Assembly: GCF_025336485.1 (NCBI RefSeq)
Contig: NZ_JAODAB010000003.1
Location: 62,001-126,000 of the forward strand
Direction: 5' to 3'
Origin: Pseudomonas citri
GTDB lineage: Bacteria; Pseudomonadota; Gammaproteobacteria; Pseudomonadales; Pseudomonadaceae
Length of the DNA: 64,000 nucleotides
Part shown: piece by piece, positions 1-8,702 of the stretch
Layout: each line of letters starts with the position of its first letter
How positions within the stretch are numbered: position 1 is the stretch's first letter
Notes under the pieces: model-generated
Databases searched by the model: none
Told to the model about the DNA's origin: nothing
Seen by the model: only the letters and a program-made list of their open reading frames with translations
Made by a program: the position numbers and the translations under genes

Positions 1-270
1 GCACGCGTCTGCGCATTATCCGGCCACCCTTCTTCGCAACGGATCATTCATGATTCTCACCACCGACCACATGCTGACTGTCTTGGGCCTTACCGCTCAG
101 GCATGCGCATGCGTGTCCGTTGCCAAGAAATCGAAGAAACAGTCGCTCATTTGACCGGGGCGCTGTCCCGTCAGATGAGCTGACAGGACAGAAAGTGTTA
201 GGTCTCCTTCCCTTCTTGATTCCCATCCCTCCTCTGACGTCGACCAATCGGTCTGCCTGAGGAGTAATGC

Positions 271-1137
271 ATGTCTAATTTCCGCGGTATCTGGATTGCG
301 CTGGTGACCCCGTTTCGTTCGGGACGAGTCGATTTCGAAGCACTGGATGGACTGGTCAAAAAGCTTCTTGCTGAGGGTGTGAGAGGCCTGGTGGTCTGCG
401 GTACCACCGGTGAAGCCGCCGCGATGAGCAAAGATGAGCAGCTCAAGGTGCTGGATGTGGTGCTGGAGGTCGCGCAGCCTGACCAGGTGATCATGGGGCT
501 CGCGGGTAACAACCTTCAGGAGACTCTGGACTTCCAGCAAAAGATCCAGGCCCGTGATATTGCCGGTGTTCTCGTACCTGCCCCCTACTACATCCGTCCC
601 TCACAATCGGGTATCGAATCCTTTTTCAGGACAATCGCTGATGCATCCTCCGTCCCTGTGGTGCTTTACGACATTCCTTACCGCACAGGCGTTCGCATTG
701 AGCGGGAGACCATCAGGAGAATCGTTCGTCATCCGAATATTGCGGCCGTCAAGGACTGTGGAGGTGACATCGAGACGACCATGGCACTGATCAACGATGC
801 GCATACCGAAGTGCTCACGGGCGAGGACATTCATCTCTTCAATAACTTGGCCTTGGGTGGCGCCGGTGCGATTTCTGCGTCAGCGCATGTGCGAGCAGAC
901 CTATATCTACAACTGATGAAAGACATGGACAACAGTAACGTCGCGGCGGGCCGAGCGACGTTCTATAAGCTGCTACCCTGGATTCAGATGGCGTTTACAG
1001 AACCCAATCCGGCGGTAGTGAAAGCGGCCCTTAGCGTCCAAGGACTGATTGCAAATGAATTGCGTGAGCCCATGCAGCCTTGCACTAAGACCACTTTGGA
1101 GCGCCTACGCGTTGTCTTGGACAGTCTGGAGATTTAG
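271..1137 (+). CDS. Dihydrodipicolinate synthase (DapA) family aldolase
   Basis: This 288-residue protein has the usual DapA/N-acetylneuraminate lyase family length and a TIM-barrel sequence. The catalytic set is visible: the GTTGE motif at residues 44-48, Tyr133 in VLYDIP, Arg138, and the Schiff-base lysine Lys161 in AAVKDCGGD. Tyr133, Arg138 and Lys161 sit at the numbering of E. coli DapA, so aldolase chemistry on pyruvate (or a related 2-oxo acid) is well supported. Whether it makes hydroxy-tetrahydrodipicolinate for lysine or acts on another substrate cannot be told, because pseudomonads carry several paralogues and no lysine gene is adjacent. A GGAG at 261-264 precedes the ATG by 6 nt. 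An overlapping out-of-frame ATG at 267 stops after three codons. I leave the symbol empty because of the paralogue problem. Confidence 0.9.
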   Translation: MSNFRGIWIALVTPFRSGRVDFEALDGLVKKLLAEGVRGLVVCGTTGEAAAMSKDEQLKVLDVVLEVAQPDQVIMGLAGNNLQETLDFQQKIQARDIAGVLVPAPYYIRPSQSGIESFFRTIADASSVPVVLYDIPYRTGVRIERETIRRIVRHPNIAAVKDCGGDIETTMALINDAHTEVLTGEDIHLFNNLALGGAGAISASAHVRADLYLQLMKDMDNSNVAAGRATFYKLLPWIQMAFTEPNPAVVKAALSVQGLIANELREPMQPCTKTTLERLRVVLDSLEI

Positions 1138-1412
1138 CGCAGCAGGAGAAGGTGGTTTCATAGCCGTGGTGTCCACAGGGTCAGGTGGAGACCATGGCCA
1201 TCGATGTCTATGATGTAAAACTATGAAGTCCTCCTAACTGCAGGTCCTCATGTCGAAGGGGTTTCTGTGATCGTGGTACTGACCTGACGTCGAGCTGCCG
1301 GTCGTGATCGAAGATCGCAGTTTCATCACATGCATTCCTGTGCTGAGCGCGTAGCTTACCGAAGCTGGCGCCGTCCAAAGGTTATTAGGGAAGCCGTGAA
1401 CGGGGTGATGAC

Positions 1413-2702
1413 ATGGACGATGACAAGCCAACTGACACAGAGAAAAACGAAGACAACAAAGAAAGTATCTCCAAAGCTGACTGGCCGGACAAACCTACCA
1501 GTGTCTTCCAGTATGGATTGATTGTTGGCTTCGCGCTGATTCTCTTGGGGGGAATCCCCATGGCGATTAATCCATTTAGTTGGGTTGTCGAGGTTTTTAT
1601 AATTTGTACGGGCCTCAGCATTATATTCGGCGCTTTTGGTTCTCGTGCGAAGATCAGCGTCCTAGGAGAAACAGGGGCTTTACTCGGTGTGGCTGCGATT
1701 GCGGTAATAGTGTTCATGGTGCTGATCGATCAAGTTTCGGAAAGATATGTTCATGTACGAATCATAGGGGATGTAAAAGCAAAACAGGTGAAAACGGTCG
1801 AGCTCGCCGGAGATCAACCGTACGCCGGAGGAATGTTACGAGGCCAGGACTCCTGGGATTTCTATATTTTCGGCGGGCAGATTAAAAACTCAACGCTGAG
1901 TCTGCGTATCGAGCCGCTGGGAGATGCAGGTGAAGTTTACTTCGAATGCATCGACGTCAAAAAAGTCTCTCCATACTTGGCCTCAGGAAAAACGCTCACA
2001 TGGAATTACAATAAAAAAGATGATCGGCTGATGGATGTGGCGACAAAGACGATAGTCGCGAAAGTTGGTTGCTTTGAGGACGGAGCTTTTGCAAATCGCG
2101 GGCAGAAAAAGCAAATCGACACAATCAGCTTAATTTCTTCGGCCTTCGCAGCCGATAACAGCAACCCCCCTTCTCCCACTGCCGAACTTATTAGGGAGTT
2201 AAATTCGGACAGCCAGTATGTTAGACAAAGCGCGCGTGAAAGCCTGGGCAGTCAACGCACCACGGTGATAAATCCTCTACTGCAGACATTGCTGGCAGGC
2301 GATGCATCCTATCGGTCTAAACTTGGCGCACTTGTGGCGCTCAACAAAATAGGCCGAAATAATCGGCAAGATTTATTGCCCGCCAAAGCAATATTGTCCG
2401 AGGAGAATCTCGCAAAAATTCTCGATATCGCAAATGATCCTGAAAAGACCATGCGCGTATACGCTTCTGAATTTCTCTATTTATTAGCAGACCCCAGGAC
2501 AATCGGAATTGCGTTGCAGAAGATGCCCGCCGCAGCAAGCGACGGTAGATATAACTACATTTTGATTATCCAATCATCTTTGAGGGAGGCTGACGAAGCT
2601 CAAAGGTCGTTAGTTTTCGAAAAGCTTCCGTCGCTAAAAGACGATGGATCGGACAAGACCAACAAGCTTATAGACAGCGTAATGCTAGAACCGGACAGCT
2701 AA
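1413..2702 (+). CDS. Membrane protein with three TM helices and a HEAT-like C-terminal region
   Basis: I do not recognise a named family. The 429 residues begin with an acidic and lysine-rich cytoplasmic stretch (1-30), then three hydrophobic helices at about 34-52, 57-75 and 87-106, then about 320 soluble residues. The part from about residue 250 onward (LIRELNSDSQYVRQSARESL and following) has the repeating paired-helix pattern of HEAT-like scaffolds. Base composition is much more AT-rich than the flanking genes, with many AAA, AAT and ATA codons, which suggests recent transfer. It lies 65 nt upstream of a deaminase gene of the same composition and strand, so the two probably form a unit. 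The ribosome site is weak (GGGGTGATGAC). Function is unknown; a membrane anchor or sensor partner for the deaminase is only inference. Confidence 0.7.
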   Translation: MDDDKPTDTEKNEDNKESISKADWPDKPTSVFQYGLIVGFALILLGGIPMAINPFSWVVEVFIICTGLSIIFGAFGSRAKISVLGETGALLGVAAIAVIVFMVLIDQVSERYVHVRIIGDVKAKQVKTVELAGDQPYAGGMLRGQDSWDFYIFGGQIKNSTLSLRIEPLGDAGEVYFECIDVKKVSPYLASGKTLTWNYNKKDDRLMDVATKTIVAKVGCFEDGAFANRGQKKQIDTISLISSAFAADNSNPPSPTAELIRELNSDSQYVRQSARESLGSQRTTVINPLLQTLLAGDASYRSKLGALVALNKIGRNNRQDLLPAKAILSEENLAKILDIANDPEKTMRVYASEFLYLLADPRTIGIALQKMPAAASDGRYNYILIIQSSLREADEAQRSLVFEKLPSLKDDGSDKTNKLIDSVMLEPDS

Positions 2703-2767
2703 TCCAATGCAAAATTCTATATCCATAAGGCTACACCTGTAGACACGGAAACAGAAGGAGCTCACCG

Positions 2768-3946
2768 ATGAACTTGCAGGAATGGAAAAACTGGCTTGCA
2801 TTATGTAAATTTTATTACCTGGGAACTGATCAGAATTTTGCCTGTAGCAAGGCGGAAAATCGCACAGCCTATAGAGTAATTCAACTTCACAAGCTGAAAT
2901 ATTTTGAGATTCTTGCTGCTTTGGGTAGCGTGATAACGTCCAACATGAGCACTGATCTGGATTTGCTGGTGCATGATGCCACCTCAAACCCCAACGCCCC
3001 TCCTCTCATAGGGTTGTACAATTTTGTTGGGCGAGTAGTTTTATTTGGGAAAACCTTGCACGTACAAACGTACTCGCCCGCGTCGGAGGGGTACTTGAAG
3101 AGCAAATTTTTTGTTCCTTCGGTAAAGACAGAAAATATCGTGCAAGCACTTCCTGTCCCTACGCATAAAAAGCTTGAAATCAATTCCTCTTTTTCAATGA
3201 TGGATCTCGCTAGCACTGATGAGAGTTATGTGAATGTACCCCGTCTTTACATGTGCGCGGCTTTTGCGCTTCTCCATAACAAGACTAAGCTGGGCGGTGT
3301 ATGGGGTGACTACAATGTAGCGGCGCTACTGGTGGCGAAAAATGGAGAAATCATAAGCTATGGACTAAATAAATCCGGCACCAACAGGCTTTTTCATGCC
3401 GAGGTATGTTGCCTATATAATTATCTTGTAAATTCTTCAACCGAAATCCCGGACGACAGTCACTTATTCGTCACCTTGAAACCCTGCTTAATGTGCGCTA
3501 GCTTCTTGGCACATTATGCAAAAGACGTCAGAGGATTCAAAATATATTATGCGCACACCGATCCAGGGGCAAACGAGACCTGCCTCGAAAGAGCGAACAT
3601 ATTTGTAAAAAAACTGGGAAGCAATGGCGGCAAGCCATTAAAACTAGTAAAAAAAGATTTTGCCACCGGCGAAATGATCAAATACAGCGTGAGCGATCAT
3701 CTGGATGCCAACATTAAAACAAGAATCATAACGTCGCTTCGTAATTACAGCTGGCTGTACAAGAACTGCAATGACCTGATTATAGCCAAAAAAGCAAAAT
3801 ACGATAGCGACTCATCAACAAAGCCGGTGGCTATGGCTTTAAAACAAATAAATGATTTCCTCGCATTTTTGCAGATAGATAACTTCAACTCAAATTGGCA
3901 TGATTTTTTGAACATTGAATGGGGTGAAATGGATACTGACCTGTAG
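2768..3946 (+). CDS. CDA-fold (cytidine deaminase-like) zinc deaminase, Bd3614-like
   Basis: The 392-residue protein carries the zinc-deaminase signature. His210-Ala-Glu212 supplies one zinc ligand and the proton shuttle, and Pro-Cys240-Leu-Met-Cys243 supplies the other two ligands. The spacing and the KPCLMCASFL context fit the nucleotide/nucleic-acid deaminase superfamily and recall the Bd3614-like group, but I cannot confirm the subfamily. Residues 1-about 165 have no domain that I recognise, and about 120 residues follow the deaminase core. The start is set by GGAG at 2757-2760, 7 nt before the ATG. Composition is AT-rich like the upstream gene and unlike the mde genes downstream. Possible roles are antiphage nucleotide deamination, a polymorphic toxin, or RNA modification; the sequence does not decide between them. 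Confidence 0.8.
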   Translation: MNLQEWKNWLALCKFYYLGTDQNFACSKAENRTAYRVIQLHKLKYFEILAALGSVITSNMSTDLDLLVHDATSNPNAPPLIGLYNFVGRVVLFGKTLHVQTYSPASEGYLKSKFFVPSVKTENIVQALPVPTHKKLEINSSFSMMDLASTDESYVNVPRLYMCAAFALLHNKTKLGGVWGDYNVAALLVAKNGEIISYGLNKSGTNRLFHAEVCCLYNYLVNSSTEIPDDSHLFVTLKPCLMCASFLAHYAKDVRGFKIYYAHTDPGANETCLERANIFVKKLGSNGGKPLKLVKKDFATGEMIKYSVSDHLDANIKTRIITSLRNYSWLYKNCNDLIIAKKAKYDSDSSTKPVAMALKQINDFLAFLQIDNFNSNWHDFLNIEWGEMDTDL

Positions 3947-3964
3947 TCAAAGGTAATACCGCGC

Positions 3965-4435
3965 TCAGCCCAGCACCGGAATCACTCGCGAAGGCTTGAC
4001 CGATTTGAACGAAAAACTTGAATAGATCTCTTTGACCGCCGGCAAGGTTTGCAGTACCTCTCGCGCAAACTCGCCGAAAGACTCCAGGTCTTTGGCCACC
4101 ACTTCCAGCAGAAAATCGTAGCGCCCGGAAACGTTGTGACAGGCGACGATCTCCGGGATTTCCAATAGGCGCTGTTCGAAGGATCGGGCCATCTCTTGAC
4201 TGTGGGACTCCATCATCACGCTGACAAATGCGGTGACGCCGTAGCCGAGCGCCTTGGGCGAAAGAATCGCCTGGTAGCCGGTAATCACTGCGCTCTCTTC
4301 GAGCATTTTCACCCGACGCCAGCACGGCGAGGTGGTCAGGGCCACATGTTCGGCCAGTTCGGCGATGGTCAGCCGGGCGTTGCCTTGCAGGGCCGCGAGT
4401 AAGGCTTTGTCAGTACGGTCCAGGCCATTGGGCAT
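3965..4435 (-). CDS. mdeR: Lrp/AsnC-family regulator of methionine gamma-lyase
   Basis: The 156-residue protein has an N-terminal winged helix-turn-helix (about 5-60, with the Lrp hallmark SPCWRRVKMLEE) followed by the RAM/AsnC ligand-binding domain (about 68-150, including HNVSGRYDFLLEV). It is divergently transcribed from a methionine gamma-lyase gene across 124 nt. This is the arrangement known for mdeR in P. putida, where the regulator activates mdeAB in response to methionine. Assignment as MdeR rests on family plus this context. The shared intergenic region contains an inverted repeat (4470-4507) that could be its binding site. Confidence 0.9.
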   Translation of the reverse strand: MPNGLDRTDKALLAALQGNARLTIAELAEHVALTTSPCWRRVKMLEESAVITGYQAILSPKALGYGVTAFVSVMMESHSQEMARSFEQRLLEIPEIVACHNVSGRYDFLLEVVAKDLESFGEFAREVLQTLPAVKEIYSSFSFKSVKPSRVIPVLG

Positions 4436-4469
4436 ATCTTGCCTCCAAACTCTATTATTAAAAGCATTT

Positions 4470-4507
4470 ATTCCAATTGATTGGTTATTCCTGGGTCAAT
4501 TTGGAAT
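4470..4507. promoter_or_regulatory. Candidate MdeR operator in the mdeR/mdeA divergent region
   Basis: Two arms form an almost perfect inverted repeat: ATTCCAATTGA at 4470-4480 and TCAATTTGGAAT at 4496-4507, separated by 15 nt. The arms lie in an AT-rich stretch between the divergent starts of mdeR (4435) and mdeA (4560). Lrp/AsnC regulators bind such AT-rich, widely spaced palindromes as dimers or higher oligomers. The repeat is seen directly; binding is inferred. Confidence 0.55.
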
Positions 4508-4559
4508 TTTTCTTGTTGAAATTGAGCATAGCATTGTAGGAAATACAGGAGCCTTCACC

Positions 4560-5768
4560 ATGAACAATAAAAACAATGAACTGGGCTTTTCCACCCGCGC
4601 CATCCATCACGGCTATAACCCGCTGGACAACAACGGCGCGCTGATCCCGCCGATCTACCTGACCTCCACGTTCGCCTTCCCTACCGCCGAATACGGCGCC
4701 GGTTGTTTTGCCGGCGAAGAGTCCGGGCATTTTTACACGCGGATCTCCAACCCCACATTGGCGCTGTTGGAGTCACGCATGGCGACTCTGGAAAACGGCG
4801 AGGCTGCGGTGGCCTTCAGCTCCGGCATGGGGGCCATTGCCGCAACCTTTTGGACCCTGCTGCGCCCCGGTGACGAGATCATCCTCAACCGCACGCTATA
4901 CGGTTGTACCTTCTCCCTGCTGCACCATGGTATCGGCGAGTTTGGCGTCAAGGTGCGCCATGTTGACATGTCCAACCTGGCTGAACTGCGCGATGCCATC
5001 AGCCCTGCGACGCGCATGATCTACTTCGAGTCCCCGGCCAACCCGAACATGCAACTGGTGGACATCGCCGCAGTGGCCAAGATTGCTCACCATCATCGGA
5101 ATATCACCCTGGTGGTCGATAACACCTATTGCACTCCATACCTGCAACGCCCCCTGGAGATGGGCGCGAATGTAGTGGTGCATTCGGCCACCAAGTACCT
5201 CAGTGGCCATGGCGATATCACGGCCGGCATCGTGGTTGCCAGTCAGCCACTGGCGGACCGCATTCGCCTGCAAGGCCTCAAGGATCTGACCGGTGCGGTG
5301 ATGTCGCCTCAGGACGCTTTTCTGCTGATGCGCGGGCTCAAGACCCTGTCACTGCGCATGGAGCGCCATTGCAGCAACGCCCAGGTGATCGCCGAGTATT
5401 TGCAAGCGCACCCGGCCGTCGACTGGGTCGCTTACCCCGGCCTGCCCTCCTTTGCCCAGTACGACCTGGCGTCGAAGCAGATGAAGTTGCCCGGGGGCAT
5501 GATCGCCTTCGAACTCAAGGGCGGCCTGACCACCGGCCGGCGTTTCATGAACGCACTGGCGTTGTTCGCCCGCGCGGTCAGCCTGGGAGACGCCGAGTCC
5601 CTGGCCCAGCATCCAGCCAGCATGACCCATTCCACCTACACTCCTGAAGAGCGTGCGCACCACGGGATTTCCGAGGGGTTGGTGCGTTTGTCGGTGGGCC
5701 TTGAAGACATCGCTGACCTACTGGCCGACGTCACCCAAGCGCTGGATGCCTGTGCTCAAGGAGGTTGA
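4560..5768 (+). CDS. mdeA: L-methionine gamma-lyase
   Basis: This PLP enzyme of the Cys/Met-metabolism class cleaves L-methionine to methanethiol, 2-oxobutyrate and ammonia. The 402-residue protein matches the P. putida enzyme nearly end to end (398 residues there). Cys116 in LYGCTF is the active-site cysteine that marks methionine gamma-lyases. The PLP lysine is Lys212 in [12 protein letters not shown], and FYTRISNPT carries the Tyr/Arg phosphate-binding pair. I start at the ATG at 4560 because AGGAG at 4547-4551 is 8 nt upstream and the family begins here; the frame is open further upstream but without support. The next gene starts 2 nt after the stop, so mdeA and mdeB are cotranscribed. 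Confidence 0.97.
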   Translation: MNNKNNELGFSTRAIHHGYNPLDNNGALIPPIYLTSTFAFPTAEYGAGCFAGEESGHFYTRISNPTLALLESRMATLENGEAAVAFSSGMGAIAATFWTLLRPGDEIILNRTLYGCTFSLLHHGIGEFGVKVRHVDMSNLAELRDAISPATRMIYFESPANPNMQLVDIAAVAKIAHHHRNITLVVDNTYCTPYLQRPLEMGANVVVHSATKYLSGHGDITAGIVVASQPLADRIRLQGLKDLTGAVMSPQDAFLLMRGLKTLSLRMERHCSNAQVIAEYLQAHPAVDWVAYPGLPSFAQYDLASKQMKLPGGMIAFELKGGLTTGRRFMNALALFARAVSLGDAESLAQHPASMTHSTYTPEERAHHGISEGLVRLSVGLEDIADLLADVTQALDACAQGG

Positions 5769-5770
5769 AC

Positions 5771-8461
5771 ATGTCCACCGCTTATCCCCTCAACGATGGC
5801 GAGCTCAGTGCACAAGACCAGGATCCCCAGGAAACCCGGGAATGGCTCGATGCCTTGGCCTCCACCCTCGACGCCTGCGGTCCGGAGCGCGCCCGCTACC
5901 TGCTCAAGCGCCTGGAAGAATATGCGGGTGAACACGGCGTCAGCCGCGACACCCAGGCATTTTCCGCCTACCGCAACACCCTGCCCGTGGAGCAACAGGG
6001 CACCTACCCCGGTGATTTGCCGCTCGAAGAGCGCATCACCGGCCTGCTGCGTTGGAACGCCTTGGCGATGGTGGTCCGCGCCAACCATGCCTATGGCGAA
6101 CTGGGCGGGCATATCGCCAGTTACGCCTCGGCGGCGGAAATTTTCGAGGTAGGCTTCCAGCATTTTTTCCGCGGTGATGGCGACACCGGACAGCGTAATG
6201 CCGACCTGGTGTTTTTCCAGCCTCACTCGGCGCCCGGTGTGTACGCCAGGGCCTTCCTCGAAGGTCGCTTGAGCGAAGAACAATTGGCTAACTACCGCCA
6301 GGAAATCAACGGCCCAGGCTTGTGCTCCTACCCCCATCCGTGGCTGATGCCAGACTTCTGGCAGTTCCCCACCGGCTCCATGGGCATAGGCCCCATCAGC
6401 GCGGTGTACCAGGCGCGGTTCATGCGCTATTTGCTGCACCGCGGCCTGGCGCAGACCGATGGGCGTCATGTCTGGGGCGTGTTTGGCGATGGCGAGATGG
6501 ACGAACCGGAGTCTATCGCCGGCCTGTCCCTGGCGGCCCGGGAACAACTGGACAATCTGACCTTTATCGTCAACTGCAACCTGCAACGTCTTGACGGGCC
6601 GGTACGCGGTAACGGCCAGATCATCCAGGAACTTGAAGCGCTGTTCGCCGGCGCCGGCTGGAACGTGATCAAAGTACTGTGGGGCTCGGAGTGGGATGCG
6701 CTGTTCGCCCGCGACACCGACAATGTGCTGCTCAAGCGCCTGGCGGCCACCCCTGACGGGGAATTCCAGACACTCGGAGCCCATGACGGCGCGTATAACC
6801 TGGAACACTTCTTTCAGAAGGACCCGCAAGTGCGGCGCCTGGTGGAGCACATGAGCCTGGATGAGATCAATGGCCTCAAACGCGGGGGGCATGATTTCAG
6901 AAAACTCTACGCGGCCTTCGCTGCCGCCAAAGCCTGCAAGGGCCGCCCGACAGTGATCCTGGCAAAAACCAAAAAAGGCTATGGCATCGGTGCGGCCGGT
7001 GAGTCGCGGATGACCGCGCACCAAGCGAAGAAATTGGATGTCGCCGCCCTGCTTGCCTTCCGTGACCGGTTCCATCTGCCACTGACAGATGAAGACGTGG
7101 CGCAACTGCGCTTCTATCGTCCCCCCGAAGACAGCCCGGAGATGCGTTACCTGCGCACCCGGCGCCAGGCCTTGGGCGGGCCTTTGCCGGCGCGCAAGAG
7201 CCAGGCGCCGAAGATCGCGGTGCCGCCGCTGGCCGTCACCGGCGGTTTTGCCTTGAAGGCCGAGGGCAAGGAGATGTCCACCACCATGGCCGTCGTGCGC
7301 ATGCTCACGGCCTGGCTCAAAGCCCCACAGTTGGGGCCACGGGTGGTGCCCATCGTGGCCGATGAAGCGCGCACCTTCGGCATGGCCAGTCTGTTTCGGC
7401 AACTGGGTATTTATTCACCCCACGGGCAGTTGTATGAACCGGAAGACAGCGGCTCGATCCTGTCTTATCGCGAATCGCGCAATGGCCAATTGCTGGAAGA
7501 AGGCATCACCGAGGCCGGTGCCCTGTCGTCCTGGGTAGCGGCTGCCACCTCCTATTCAGTACACGGCGAGCCGATGCTGCCGGTGTACATCTACTACTCG
7601 ATGTTTGGTTTCCAGCGGGTCGGCGATTTGATCTGGGCCGCCGCCGATCAGCGTTCCCGGGGCATTTTGCTGGGAGCCACCGCTGGCCGCACCACGCTGG
7701 GCGGTGAAGGCTTGCAGCACCAGGACGGTTCCAGCTTGGTGATGGCCTCGATGGTGCCCAATTGCCGCGTCTGGGACCCTTGTTTTGCCGGGGAACTGGC
7801 TGTGATCCTCGACCACGCCGCGCGGCGCCTGCTGGAGGAGCAGTGCGACGAGTTCCACTACGTGGCGGTGATGAATGAAAACTACCCCCAGTCGTCGATC
7901 GACGAAGCCCGGCACAGCGATATCTTGCAAGGCCTGTATCGGTATTCGAGCAGCACCACCGAGACGTCGCGGATTCGCCTGCGGCTGGTGGGTTCCGGGG
8001 CCATTTTGCGGGAGGTGATCGAAGCCAGCGCGATTCTGGCCCGGGACTGGAACATCGACAGCGAGGTGTTCAGTGCCACCAGCTTCAGCGAACTGGCACG
8101 TCAGGCGCGCGAGGCCGAGCGCGACAATCGACTGCAAGTGGGCGCCCAGCGCAGCACTCAGTTGGATAAGTACCTGGGCGGCACACAACCCATCATCTCG
8201 GCCACTGATTACATTCGCGCCTGGCCGCAACTGATCGCTCAATACCTCACGGCGCCCTACACCACCCTGGGCACTGACGGTTTTGGCCGCAGCGATAATC
8301 GGCAAAACCTCAGGCAATTCTTCGAAGTGGATCAACACAGCATCGTTATTGCCGGTTTAAAAAGCCTGGTGGACCACGATGGCCTCGACCCCGGCGTGCT
8401 CGCCGACGCAATCCAACGCTACAAACCCGCCCCTTCGCGCGCCGCGCCCTGGGATCGCTGA
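5771..8461 (+). CDS. mdeB: 2-oxobutyrate dehydrogenase E1-type component, homodimeric PDH E1 family
   Basis: The 896-residue thiamine-diphosphate enzyme is homologous to AceE, the homodimeric E1 of pyruvate dehydrogenase. The ThDP/Mg motif GDGEMDEPES begins near residue 239 and ends with FIVNCN, and a transketolase-type C-terminal half follows. In P. putida, mdeB encodes the E1-like protein that handles 2-oxobutyrate released by MdeA, and the gene order here is the same. AAGGAGG at 5758-5764 lies inside the end of mdeA, 6 nt before the ATG at 5771. An in-frame TTG at 5765 is less likely. No dihydrolipoyl acyltransferase gene is adjacent, so E2 and E3 presumably come from elsewhere in the chromosome. 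Confidence 0.92.
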   Translation: MSTAYPLNDGELSAQDQDPQETREWLDALASTLDACGPERARYLLKRLEEYAGEHGVSRDTQAFSAYRNTLPVEQQGTYPGDLPLEERITGLLRWNALAMVVRANHAYGELGGHIASYASAAEIFEVGFQHFFRGDGDTGQRNADLVFFQPHSAPGVYARAFLEGRLSEEQLANYRQEINGPGLCSYPHPWLMPDFWQFPTGSMGIGPISAVYQARFMRYLLHRGLAQTDGRHVWGVFGDGEMDEPESIAGLSLAAREQLDNLTFIVNCNLQRLDGPVRGNGQIIQELEALFAGAGWNVIKVLWGSEWDALFARDTDNVLLKRLAATPDGEFQTLGAHDGAYNLEHFFQKDPQVRRLVEHMSLDEINGLKRGGHDFRKLYAAFAAAKACKGRPTVILAKTKKGYGIGAAGESRMTAHQAKKLDVAALLAFRDRFHLPLTDEDVAQLRFYRPPEDSPEMRYLRTRRQALGGPLPARKSQAPKIAVPPLAVTGGFALKAEGKEMSTTMAVVRMLTAWLKAPQLGPRVVPIVADEARTFGMASLFRQLGIYSPHGQLYEPEDSGSILSYRESRNGQLLEEGITEAGALSSWVAAATSYSVHGEPMLPVYIYYSMFGFQRVGDLIWAAADQRSRGILLGATAGRTTLGGEGLQHQDGSSLVMASMVPNCRVWDPCFAGELAVILDHAARRLLEEQCDEFHYVAVMNENYPQSSIDEARHSDILQGLYRYSSSTTETSRIRLRLVGSGAILREVIEASAILARDWNIDSEVFSATSFSELARQAREAERDNRLQVGAQRSTQLDKYLGGTQPIISATDYIRAWPQLIAQYLTAPYTTLGTDGFGRSDNRQNLRQFFEVDQHSIVIAGLKSLVDHDGLDPGVLADAIQRYKPAPSRAAPWDR

Positions 8462-8702
8462 AGCACCTCCCATGGAAGGCCGGGATCCGCTCGAAATCAA
8501 AAGGCCATTTCGCCAAGGGCATTGCCCCTTCCTTTTGTTGAACACGTCGAGGCCAAAGGCGCGCAGTTTGCGCGCCGGCCGCAGATCCGACCAATTCAGA
8601 GATTAGCCACATCGCCAAATAGTCTAATCCACATCCCTATATTTCCTAGGCTCGTACAGATGGAGAGGTTTGTTATTTGCCTTAGTTGCAGGATGCATTC
8701 CC

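Noticed and set aside
1..270. Possible gene upstream of dapA
   Set aside because: Short frames on the minus strand lack ribosome sites and recognisable sequence; treated as a non-coding leader or an intergenic stretch.
5756..7402. 548-codon open frame on the minus strand
   Set aside because: It is antisense to mdeB, a well-supported gene; long antisense frames are common in GC-rich DNA, and the translation has no domain pattern.
8515..8538. Possible terminator after mdeB
   Set aside because: AAGGGC-ATT-GCCCCTT forms only a bulged short stem with four T residues; too weak to call.
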